Of a DNA stretch of 64,000 nt, positions 1 to 7,447 are shown in pieces. How positions within the stretch are numbered: the stretch's first letter is position 1; each line of letters opens with the position of its first letter. Both the position numbers and the translations under genes were made by a program. The notes under the pieces were generated by a model, which was not told the origin of the DNA, searched no databases, and worked only from the letters and a program-made list of their open reading frames with translations. Origin of the DNA: CAVYHJ01 sp963768165 [NCBI: uncultured bacterium] (GTDB lineage: Bacteria; UBP4; UBA4092); NCBI GenBank assembly GCA_963768165.1, contig CAVYHJ010000002.1, positions 186,001-250,000 on the forward strand. Direction: 5' to 3'.

Positions 1-247
1 CTTCCAGTGAAATGTGATGAATCCCTTCACCATGTTTTTCGATAAATTTAGCAATGGGAGAATCGGGAGAGGTGGGTTCCAATAATTCGATACGAGAATT
101 ACCGACGGGAATCATCGCCACGCGGACTTTTTGGGACGGGACTTCCTCAATGACGATTTCTTCCAAACCCAATCCGTCAGTGTAAATGGGAAGAGCGTCG
201 TGGAGACTTTTCACGGCGATACCGATATGGTCAATGGCTTGGATCAT
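1..247 (-). CDS. mce: Methylmalonyl-CoA epimerase, partial (C-terminus beyond window)
   Basis: The first 82 residues are present; the gene runs off the left edge. The N-terminus [19 protein letters not shown] is the typical opening of the glyoxalase/VOC-fold epimerase, with the metal-binding His in DHIGIAV. The later stretch [10 protein letters not shown] and the [10 protein letters not shown] segment supply further expected metal ligands. The enzyme interconverts (R)- and (S)-methylmalonyl-CoA in propionate metabolism. It lies downstream of and codirectional with a CaiB/BaiF CoA-transferase, 144 bp away, so both could belong to acyl-CoA metabolism. The start is the ATG at 247. Other VOC proteins remain possible because the C-terminal half is not visible. 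Confidence 0.85.
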   Translation of the reverse strand, partial: MIQAIDHIGIAVKSLHDALPIYTDGLGLEEIVIEEVPSQKVRVAMIPVGNSRIELLEPTSPDSPIAKFIEKHGEGIHHISLE

Positions 248-340
248 AAAAATCAAAACCTAACACTGTCATTCTAGGTCCATCGCAGACTCAGGATAAA
301 CTCCACGAAGAATCTCTGCCCAAAGTCATTTTATATCAGG

Positions 341-377
341 TAGAACACAGGGATTCTTCGCTGCGCTCAGAATGACA
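341..377. repeat. Repeat family R1 (copy a)
   Basis: The core gggattcttcgctgcgctca followed by gaatgac recurs in variants at about 16576-16613 (inverted), 29599-29642, 30867-30920 and 32241-32281. It is non-coding here, between mce and the CoA-transferase gene. It resembles dispersed short repeats seen in many environmental bacterial genomes. Confidence 0.75.
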
Positions 378-391
378 AAAACAAAGCATCT

Positions 392-1576
392 TTATATTAC
401 CCCTTTTTTTCGCAATTCATCAATGTCCTTTTTAGAATAACCCAAATCCTGCAAAACTTCATCCGTGTGTTGGCCGAGAGTGGGAGGGGCGGAGTCAATG
501 GAACCGGGGGTGTCGGATAGTTTGACAGGGATGCCGGTGACTTTGACGTTCATACCTTTGGCGTGAGGGAGTTCTTTGACCATGTCCCGCGCTTGAATTT
601 GGGGATGGTTGAGTATCTCATCCACATTTAAAATGGGGCCTGCAGGGATTCCATTTTTATCGAACAATGCCAACCATTCATCCGCAGTTTTTTGTTTGAG
701 AATTGGCTGAAGGATATTAAAGAGTTCATCGTGATTTTCGACACGTTTGGGATTGGTAGCGAATTTGGGATGATTTACTATATCTTTCAAATCAAGTAAA
801 TTACAAAATTGAATCCAGAGTTTATCGTTACCGCAGGCGATGTTGATGTAGCGATCTTGGGTAGCGAAAGTTTCATAGGGGCAAATGGTGGGGTGTTGAT
901 TGCCCTTGCGGGTGGGAGATTTCCCTGTGAGAAAATATATTCCGGCTTGGTACGTGAGCAGAGAAACCTGCCCATCGAGCAGAGAGATATCCACTTTCTG
1001 CCCTTTACCCATGCGATGGCGCGCGATGAGAGCTAATAAAATTCCCTGCGTGGCGTAAATTCCTGCAAGGATATCGGCAATCGAGGTGCCCAATTTGAAG
1101 GGCGGGCCGTTGGGGTCGCCGGTCAAATTCATAAGTCCGCTCATACCTTGTACAGCGAGGTCATAACCGGGACTATCCGCCATTGGGCCGGTGTGACCAT
1201 AGCCTGTGATGGAACAGTAGATGAGTTTAGGATTTAATTTATGAACGGTCTCATAATCAAAGCCAATGGATTGGAGATAATCGCGGCGGAAATTTTCCAA
1301 GAGGACATCGGATTTGGCGATTAATTTACGAATAATTTCTTTCCCCTCCGGAGTTTTTAGATTGACAGTCAGGGATTTTTTATTGCGATTGACGGACAGG
1401 AAATAGGCGGATTCGCCATCCACAAAAGGCGGACCGTAGGTGCGGGTATCATCGCCTTTGACAGGGACTTCAATCTTAATCACTTCCGCGCCCATATCGG
1501 CTAGAATCATGGAACAATAGGGTCCCGCGAGGATACGGGACAAATCCAAAATTTTTATATTATCCAAAGGGCGCAT
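392..1576 (-). CDS. CaiB/BaiF (family III) CoA-transferase
   Basis: A 394-residue protein of normal length for family III CoA-transferases, which move CoA between acyl-CoA and free acid (formyl-CoA:oxalate, carnitine, succinyl-CoA dependent). The N-terminus MRPLDNIKILDLSRILAGPY and the following ADMGAEVIKIE are the classic CaiB/BaiF opening. The block GYDLAVQGMSGLMNLTGDP followed by GTSIADILAG carries the conserved Asp expected to form the acyl-enzyme intermediate. Substrate cannot be told from sequence. The neighbouring epimerase gene suggests an acyl-CoA catabolic role. Start at ATG 1576; the upstream region shows no strong RBS. Confidence 0.9.
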   Translation of the reverse strand: MRPLDNIKILDLSRILAGPYCSMILADMGAEVIKIEVPVKGDDTRTYGPPFVDGESAYFLSVNRNKKSLTVNLKTPEGKEIIRKLIAKSDVLLENFRRDYLQSIGFDYETVHKLNPKLIYCSITGYGHTGPMADSPGYDLAVQGMSGLMNLTGDPNGPPFKLGTSIADILAGIYATQGILLALIARHRMGKGQKVDISLLDGQVSLLTYQAGIYFLTGKSPTRKGNQHPTICPYETFATQDRYINIACGNDKLWIQFCNLLDLKDIVNHPKFATNPKRVENHDELFNILQPILKQKTADEWLALFDKNGIPAGPILNVDEILNHPQIQARDMVKELPHAKGMNVKVTGIPVKLSDTPGSIDSAPPTLGQHTDEVLQDLGYSKKDIDELRKKGVI

Positions 1577-1655
1577 AAAGTGAACTGTTGGAAATCATAA
1601 TGGAATTGCGCGAAGGGGTCAAGGAGATGAGATGAAATATGGGTTTGTGGAACAA

Positions 1656-2336
1656 TTATTTCCCGGAATTTCCATGGACAATTACTGTAAATTCCCCTTT
1701 GACGGCGCGTTCCGGCAGATGAGAGATAATTTCCTGAACGGGGGCGCGGAGAATTTCCTCAAATTTTTTAGTCAATTCGCGCGCAAGGGTCATGGTACGA
1801 TTTCCCAATACTTCTGCTATATCTTCGAGGAGCGCTTGGATACGGTAAGGCGATTCATAAAAGACAAGAGTACATTCCAATTCTTTCAAAGTTTCCAAGA
1901 CTTTTTTTCGAGCTACGGTTTTTCGCGGAAGAAAACCAATAAATAGAAAGGAATCCGTTGGTAATCCGGAAACGGAAAGGGCGGTAATCATGGCGGTGAC
2001 TCCCGGGATGGGAACGACCGGAATTTTTTCTTGGATAGCGCATTGAATCAAGTGATACCCCGGATCGGAGATACCGGGCGTACCAGCGTCCGAAACCAGG
2101 GCGATATTTTTACCGGAGAGTAACTGATGCACCAATTGCGGGGCTTTGAGATGTTTATTATGGTCGTGATAACTGGTTAAGGGTTTATGGATATCAAAAT
2201 GGTTTAAGAGATGGAGGGAATGGCGGGTATCTTCGGCGGCGATTAAATCCACTTCTTTAAGAATTCGCAAGGCGCGCAGCGTAATATCTTCGAGATTTCC
2301 GATGGGTGTTGAAATGACATAGAGGGTTCCCGGCAT
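1656..2336 (-). CDS. rsmI: 16S rRNA (cytidine1402-2'-O)-methyltransferase RsmI
   Basis: 226 residues, slightly shorter than E. coli RsmI. The opening GTLYVISTPIGNLEDITLRA, then AAEDTRHSLHLLNHF and LVSDAGTPGISDPG are diagnostic of the RsmI branch of SAM-dependent tetrapyrrole-methylase-fold enzymes. The protein 2'-O-methylates C1402 of 16S rRNA in the decoding centre. ORFs on the opposite strand inside it are shadows. It lies 24 bp downstream of a 30-codon membrane microprotein gene with a strong RBS, which may be cotranscribed. Confidence 0.93.
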   Translation of the reverse strand: MPGTLYVISTPIGNLEDITLRALRILKEVDLIAAEDTRHSLHLLNHFDIHKPLTSYHDHNKHLKAPQLVHQLLSGKNIALVSDAGTPGISDPGYHLIQCAIQEKIPVVPIPGVTAMITALSVSGLPTDSFLFIGFLPRKTVARKKVLETLKELECTLVFYESPYRIQALLEDIAEVLGNRTMTLARELTKKFEEILRAPVQEIISHLPERAVKGEFTVIVHGNSGK

Positions 2337-2359
2337 AAACTAGTTTATACGGTTTTCAT

Positions 2360-2452
2360 TTATTTCCAAAAAGTTTTGTCATTCCATGCTGAAAGACCCA
2401 AAATACCCAACAGAATTAACAGCATGATATAGACTACATATCCAACTTCCAT
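2360..2452 (-). CDS. 30-residue single-span membrane microprotein
   Basis: An unrecognised 30-codon ORF, MEVGYVVYIMLLILLGILGL then SAWNDKTFWK. Most of residues 4-21 form one hydrophobic helix and the C-terminus is polar. A near-ideal Shine-Dalgarno GGAGAGGAG lies 5 nt before the ATG at 2452. It ends 24 bp before rsmI. The strong RBS plus clean membrane-helix composition is the reason for calling it. Homology is unknown and so is function. Confidence 0.5.
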   Translation of the reverse strand: MEVGYVVYIMLLILLGILGLSAWNDKTFWK

Positions 2453-2529
2453 AATACTCCTCTCCAATTACATAGTTAACGGTTTGCCCAGTTATTATAC
2501 CTTGAAACGCACCAAAACGTTGATGTCGG

Positions 2530-3606
2530 TTATTTTCCGATTACCGAACCATCCGGCGAAATTTTCTTGACCCGTTCAAGACCGGTATAGACCAACGCTA
2601 ACAGTTGGGTTGATAATTTACCATTGGGCGGCAATTTTTTCTGATTGCCTTCTTTAATGACTTGGGGGAACCCGCCGGTAATGGCGTAACTGGTCCAGGG
2701 TTCCAGCGCCAGATTATAGGTACGGCTGTACCACGGGTATCCATACCCACCGCCAAAAACCATCCAGTACCAGATATGCGGGAACACCTTTTTATCCCAG
2801 CACATCCCGAATCCGATTTTCTTTTTCGCATTCGTGATTCCATACCAGCCATCTTCCAATTCGGTAATAAATGCCATATCAAAAGACTGGGAGGATTTCG
2901 AGGGAATACGGGACAAGTCAACTTTACTGACGCCATCCACGGCGGTGGCCATAGGCCAATCCGCATAAATCGCCGGTTGCAGCCGATTGGTGGTAGAGAC
3001 ATTATCCACCGATTCCACTTTTTTTGCAGGCACATCAATAATACAATGCTCATCGAGAAAGGGTTCGCCAATCGCGGGATGGTGTCCCCACATAAAATCC
3101 ATTTCTTCCCCGCCCTCGTTGGTCACCGTTTCTTCCATAAATAAAACCGGTTGGTTTTGTTTCAGTCGTAGAGTTTTTTCAATTAGGAAGGGCGTGCGAT
3201 AAGTCCGCACCCAAAATTTCACGGCAATTTCATCCGGTTCATCTTTACAAATTTGATATTGCCAGGGAATCAAACTCACTTCGCCATGCAATCCCCATTC
3301 CGCCTCTTTATTTTTGGACGCCACACTCCCCACGGGAAAAATTTCCTGCCATCCCCCGTGATAATAATCCATAAAGAAACCCTGTTCCGGGGAATTAGAC
3401 GGGACAAAATCGGATGGGTGATGAAAACCAATTGGCGACCGCCACATAAAATCCATATCCATGGGTTTATACAAAAACTCAAAAATATCTGTTCCTTTAT
3501 CTACCAGGATACTGACCCGCAGGAGTTCATTTTCCATGATTACCGTTCGGAATCCATGGAAGGTATATGCATCCGTCACGCGACAACCATAATTTCGCAA
3601 ATTCAT
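2530..3606 (-). CDS. DUF4432 family protein (aldose-epimerase-like fold)
   Basis: 358 residues. The sequence MNLRNYGCRVTDAYTFHGFR, then ENELLRVSILVDKGTDIFEF and WGHHPAIGEPFLDEHCIIDV, resembles DUF4432 proteins, which share the galactose-mutarotase-like beta-sandwich. Members are presumed to bind or isomerise sugars, but reaction and substrate are unknown. An upstream in-frame start exists at 3657; I chose the ATG at 3606 because AGAGGAGG sits directly ahead of it. It is divergent from the DUF624 gene. Confidence 0.75.
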   Translation of the reverse strand: MNLRNYGCRVTDAYTFHGFRTVIMENELLRVSILVDKGTDIFEFLYKPMDMDFMWRSPIGFHHPSDFVPSNSPEQGFFMDYYHGGWQEIFPVGSVASKNKEAEWGLHGEVSLIPWQYQICKDEPDEIAVKFWVRTYRTPFLIEKTLRLKQNQPVLFMEETVTNEGGEEMDFMWGHHPAIGEPFLDEHCIIDVPAKKVESVDNVSTTNRLQPAIYADWPMATAVDGVSKVDLSRIPSKSSQSFDMAFITELEDGWYGITNAKKKIGFGMCWDKKVFPHIWYWMVFGGGYGYPWYSRTYNLALEPWTSYAITGGFPQVIKEGNQKKLPPNGKLSTQLLALVYTGLERVKKISPDGSVIGK

Positions 3607-3794
3607 CAGAATTCCTCCTCTGCTGATAATAATACGCAAAGGCAAGAATATCGTCAATGTTTGCTCAAATGTAGTCCGATTCTATAAGAAATAAAAGCGA
3701 AAGAATACAAAGACTCTCCTTCTGGACTATAATATCTACAAGCTCCCCGGACAGGAGATATATAAATCAAGAGAATGAAAGCGAAATATTTTTT

Positions 3795-4595
3795 ATGTTT
3801 GCAAAAATAATTACCGGATTTTTCTGGGACAGTTACGACAATTTGGGAAAGCTCTTAGTGGCGAATTTGGTTTGGTTTTTGTGTAACCTGCCAGGATTTA
3901 TGTTGGGGTATGGGATATTTCATATACCCTTGAATCTATTTTGGATTTTTCTACTGCTCCCGTTTGCGTTATTTTCTGTTACCACTATGGGGCTGTATCA
4001 TTTCACATCTCTCCTTGTAGAACAAAAGCAAATTGGAGTAAAAGAATTATTTCTCGGCATGAAAAAATACGGCGTGAGAGGAACTTTATACTCCTGTGTG
4101 CTTGTTTTGGGATTTTTTGTTTTATTGGTCAATATCGATTTTTATCTGAATCTATCGTTAGGATTTCACTGGATTGGCGCGATACTAGGGGGATTTGCTT
4201 TTTGGGTCAGTTTATTTATATTATTGGTTTGTCAATATTTTTTCCCGATATTAGTCAAACAGGATTTACCGATTAAAAAACTGTTATTGCGCTCCTCTCT
4301 TTTGGTTTTGGACAATTTCGGAATTAGCCTGTTGATTGCATTGAACTCACTGGGATTATTGATATTGACCATCATAACCGGCGTAGGACCGATCCTGTTT
4401 ACCATGTCTTTGTTTACCTTATTTGCCAACAACGCATTATATGAAGTACTGGCGAAATATGATAAACAACCGCAACCGACCTTAAAACCGGGAGAGAAAC
4501 CAACATCCTGGCATCAAATTTTGCCTAAAGAAAAGCCCAAATGGCGACATGAAAATCGAGGTTGGAAAGATATCTTACGACCTTGGGATATGTAG
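3795..4595 (+). CDS. DUF624/YesL-like integral membrane protein
   Basis: 266 residues, about five to six hydrophobic spans (roughly 15-75, 95-120, 125-150 and 170-215), with a charged cytoplasmic tail rich in Lys and Pro after residue 225. The N-terminal pattern DNLGKLLVANLVWFLCNLPG followed by a glycine and a second span fits the DUF624 family, often found with carbohydrate ABC transporters. Function is unknown. Its stop codon TAG lies inside palindromic repeat R4, which separates it from the convergent pseudopilin gene. Confidence 0.65.
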   Translation: MFAKIITGFFWDSYDNLGKLLVANLVWFLCNLPGFMLGYGIFHIPLNLFWIFLLLPFALFSVTTMGLYHFTSLLVEQKQIGVKELFLGMKKYGVRGTLYSCVLVLGFFVLLVNIDFYLNLSLGFHWIGAILGGFAFWVSLFILLVCQYFFPILVKQDLPIKKLLLRSSLLVLDNFGISLLIALNSLGLLILTIITGVGPILFTMSLFTLFANNALYEVLAKYDKQPQPTLKPGEKPTSWHQILPKEKPKWRHENRGWKDILRPWDM

Positions 4596-4619
4596 AGACG
4601 TAACATATTACGTCTCTAC
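4592..4619. repeat. Palindromic repeat R4 (copy a) between convergent genes
   Basis: A 28-bp near-perfect inverted repeat built on gtagagacgtaa / ttacgtctctac. It sits exactly between the stops of the convergent DUF624 and pseudopilin genes and supplies the TAG of the former. A second copy is at 22697-22724. A bidirectional transcription-end hairpin is possible; no U-tract follows. Confidence 0.75.
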
Positions 4620-5207
4620 TTATTGACATCCTACCGGACGCCACTCATACGGGTCTGAATGTTTTTGTGAACGCCAGATATTTCCGAAACTAACTGTTCC
4701 ATTACTGGGGTCGTACTCAATGACACTATCACACGGATTCACATCAGGGGAATCTGTGGCATTATTCCAATAAGAACCATCCGGTCCAATGGAACACATG
4801 CGCCAATCCCCATAAGCGTCCAAATAATCTTGGGTATATTCATCCCAAATCAGATTATGATAGGTATAAACAGCTTCATCGGCTGCCGTTCCAGGTTGTT
4901 TAAAGGGATCGAGGGGACGGGCGTTGGTGACATAGGCAATGGGGGTGCTGATGGTGATAGGGAGAATCCCTTGGGGGTCATTAGGAATCGGGTCATTGGG
5001 ATAGGGCGTGGTCAAGGGATAATCATTGTTGTCTACTTCGTAGGCTTCGACTGCCGTAGCCATGGTTTGTAATTCTGCACGAACCCGTGCCACTTTAGCC
5101 CGTACCTGCGCTGCCAAGAAATTGGGGATAGTAATGGCAGCGAGAATGGCGATAATAGCTACCACGATAAGCAATTCAATTAAGGTAAAACCTTTACTCT
5201 GTTTCAT
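4620..5207 (-). CDS. Type II secretion/type IV pilin-like pseudopilin
   Basis: 195 residues. The N-terminus KGFTLIELLIVVAIIAILAA is a canonical class III signal: prepilin peptidase would cleave after Gly and methylate Phe, with Glu at position 5. The segment NFLAAQVRAKVARVRAELQT and the YEVDNNDYP block resemble GspG-like pseudopilins common in environmental genomes. The C-terminal half (DWRMCSIGPDGSYWN) resembles surface-exposed domains of such pseudopilins. It stands alone here; the assembly machinery is elsewhere. Confidence 0.85.
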   Translation of the reverse strand: MKQSKGFTLIELLIVVAIIAILAAITIPNFLAAQVRAKVARVRAELQTMATAVEAYEVDNNDYPLTTPYPNDPIPNDPQGILPITISTPIAYVTNARPLDPFKQPGTAADEAVYTYHNLIWDEYTQDYLDAYGDWRMCSIGPDGSYWNNATDSPDVNPCDSVIEYDPSNGTVSFGNIWRSQKHSDPYEWRPVGCQ

Positions 5208-5334
5208 TTTAGATTATTTAAGTATAGCTCACTTTATACCATATTGAGGGGGTGCAGGATAAGACAGAAATAAATTAAAGCATTGCAGATTTTAAATTGT
5301 AGATTTAAAAGACTAGAAGATAATTGAAGGAAGT

Positions 5335-5363
5335 CGTCGGGAAATCTACTACACTTCCCGACG
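5335..5363. terminator. Hairpin of family R6 downstream of the Kelch gene
   Basis: The inverted repeat cgtcgggaa...ttcccgacg lies 30 bp past the minus-strand Kelch gene. Similar arms recur at 24212-24246, after another minus-strand gene, and 30271-30306, after hicA. No U-tract is visible, so it may stabilise 3' ends instead of terminating. Confidence 0.45.
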
Positions 5364-5392
5364 CTTTAAAACGGGGGCAACATTCATTTGTG

Positions 5393-6565
5393 TTACTTTG
5401 ATTTGAGGTCGAGCACCCAGACATCATTCAGTGAATGATCAGAAGCAGTAACGCCTCCAAAGATAGTCATCCGATTTTTGGTAGCATCGTAGACCGCAGT
5501 ATGAACGCTTCGCCCCGCCGGAGGCTTTCCTCCCGGAAAAATCTGTGTCCAAGCGAAAGTCTTTCCCAGTCCATTGGCATGGCTGAGCACCCAGACATCA
5601 TTTAGAAAGGATCCATTATCTCCGCCAAAGACAATCATCCGATTATTGGTAGCATCATAGACCGCAGTAGGCAATTGTCGTCCCGATGGGAGACGTCCGG
5701 TTCCGGTCGGAGAGAGTTTTGTCCAAGCGGGCGTTCCTCCCAGTCCATTGGCATTGCTGAGCACCCATACATCATTCAGATAACTACTACCATTCCAACC
5801 CCCAAAGATCGTCATCCGATTATGGTCAGCATCGTAGACGGCAGTATGGGCGTATCGTTCTGCCGGGAGACCATTGCTAGGATCAGGATTCGGAGTGAGC
5901 TTTATCCAAGCAGGCGTTCCCCCCAGTCCACTAGCATTCCTAAGTACCCATACATCATTCAGTAAACCTGAAGAACCATTATTATTACTACCCCCAAAGA
6001 TAATCATCCGATTATTGGTAGCATCGTAGACGGCAGTATGAGCATAGCGTATCTCTGGAACATTTCCGGTTGGAGAGAGTTGTGTCCAAGTGGAAGGAGT
6101 TTTATCCCGTCCATTGGCATTGCTAAGTACCCACACATCATTCAGACGAGTATCATAATTAGTCCCCCCAAAGATAATCATCTGATTATTGGCAGTATCG
6201 TAGACGGCAGTATGATGTTGTCGCACTGGCGGAGGTTCTCCTCCCGGAAAGATCTGTTTCCAAGTGGGAGTTTCTTCCAGCCCATTAGTATCGCTGAACA
6301 ACCACACATCCCCCAAAAAGTCGCCATTACTATGAGGCCGTCCGCCAAAGATCGTCATCCGATTATTGGTAGCGTCGTAAACCGCACTATGGCCGTATCG
6401 TGTGGTTGGGGGTTCACCTGCCGGAAAAAGTTGTTTCCAAGCGGGAGTTTGTGCCTGTGTTACATTGGTTTTCCCCGAGTTCATTGGCTGTGCGGAACAC
6501 CCACATATCAAGGAGAGAAAAAAGATCGCGCTAGCTAAAACAAGATTGTTATATTTAAAAAACAT
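5393..6565 (-). CDS. Six-bladed Kelch-repeat lipoprotein
   Basis: 390 residues. A hydrophobic signal ends in SLICGC, a lipobox-like site with Cys as the first mature residue. Six Kelch units follow, each carrying HTAVYDATNNRMIIFGG-like and LNDVWVLSNANGLG-like strings about 55-60 residues apart, predicting a six-bladed beta-propeller on the cell surface or in the periplasm. The ligand is unknown. I took the ATG at 6565 (MFFKYNNLVL) because GGGAGGTGG precedes it; the longer reading from 6616 adds a hydrophilic stretch that would spoil the signal. The region upstream (6566-7447) has no gene. Confidence 0.82.
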   Translation of the reverse strand: MFFKYNNLVLASAIFFLSLICGCSAQPMNSGKTNVTQAQTPAWKQLFPAGEPPTTRYGHSAVYDATNNRMTIFGGRPHSNGDFLGDVWLFSDTNGLEETPTWKQIFPGGEPPPVRQHHTAVYDTANNQMIIFGGTNYDTRLNDVWVLSNANGRDKTPSTWTQLSPTGNVPEIRYAHTAVYDATNNRMIIFGGSNNNGSSGLLNDVWVLRNASGLGGTPAWIKLTPNPDPSNGLPAERYAHTAVYDADHNRMTIFGGWNGSSYLNDVWVLSNANGLGGTPAWTKLSPTGTGRLPSGRQLPTAVYDATNNRMIVFGGDNGSFLNDVWVLSHANGLGKTFAWTQIFPGGKPPAGRSVHTAVYDATKNRMTIFGGVTASDHSLNDVWVLDLKSK

Positions 6566-6616
6566 TTTACCACCTCCCTTATTGTGGTTTTCGTACTTGC
6601 AATCAATCAAGCACAA

Positions 6617-7447
6617 CAGATATTATTCACATACTAATTTATATGTCAAGTTTAAATAGTTTTTACCAAATGCTTTTAAATCCTTCATTTAGCTTTTCCC
6701 TGCACTTAAAATAATTGACTATCATATTCGCAAATCAGATGCCAAATCTAATAACATCCTATAGAAGGGCATAAAATCAGGTAATCAACCTATTCTGGTC
6801 AATCGTTATTCTTGCAAATTAGTACCTTTAAAGTATCTTTTGTACAATTTGGTATATATTAGTGAACAGTTTTGGATAGAAAAGAGATGAACAGAGAATT
6901 ATCTTTCCCTTATTATATCTTTATATGGCAACACAAACCATTACCAAAAAACATACAATGGTGATGTTTAAAAGATGCTCGGTGAGACACCTTTGCCTAA
7001 GACTTTATTTTCTTCGCTTAAGACTGTGGCGTGCAAAAAGTTAAAATAAAAATACTCCATTCATTTTCCATCCAGCTACTTTCTTGTCTTCACACTATAT
7101 TCGGGGAAGAATTTAGGGATTGACAAATAGAAAACTTGATATATAATAAAAAGAGTCTCGATCCTCGGTTTCTCGAGGACAAGGTTGTGAGTATTGAGTA
7201 GTGAGTTGAAAACGAGATTGCTTCGCTCCGCTCGCAATGACGAAGAGTATGAAATTCCTGCCTAACCCCAATTAATAAAGATTCCCAAGATGAACCGATA
7301 CGGAGGTGTTTGGAACACGTCCGTACCAGGTTCGCTTTAGGTTCGCTCTAACTCTACTGTTAGTTCGCTGAGTGTCCAGTGGACTTTTGCCCAGAATTGG
7401 GAGAACCTGCTTGACAAGAAAAATGGATTATGTGACGATGAAAAGAG
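6617..7447. other. Gene-free intergenic region, 0.8 kb
   Basis: AT-rich with no convincing ORF on either strand. It holds a good sigma-70-like promoter at 7120-7147, a short hairpin at about 7161-7180, and an R1-like repeat (gattgcttcgctccgctcgc, about 7207-7243). A 300-nt leader for the downstream gene, or a small RNA, is conceivable. Confidence 0.6.
7120..7147 (+). promoter_or_regulatory. Sigma-70-like promoter (TTGACA-N16-TATAAT)
   Basis: Perfect -35 and -10 hexamers with a 16-bp spacer. The nearest plus-strand gene starts 300 bp downstream at 7448, so the transcript would have a long leader or be a separate small RNA. Confidence 0.6.

Noticed and set aside
1632-1946. Plus-strand ORF opposite rsmI
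   Set aside because: Low-complexity Phe-rich translation, no RBS and fully covered by rsmI.
2662-3144. Plus-strand ORF opposite the DUF4432 gene
   Set aside because: Antisense frame without recognisable features.
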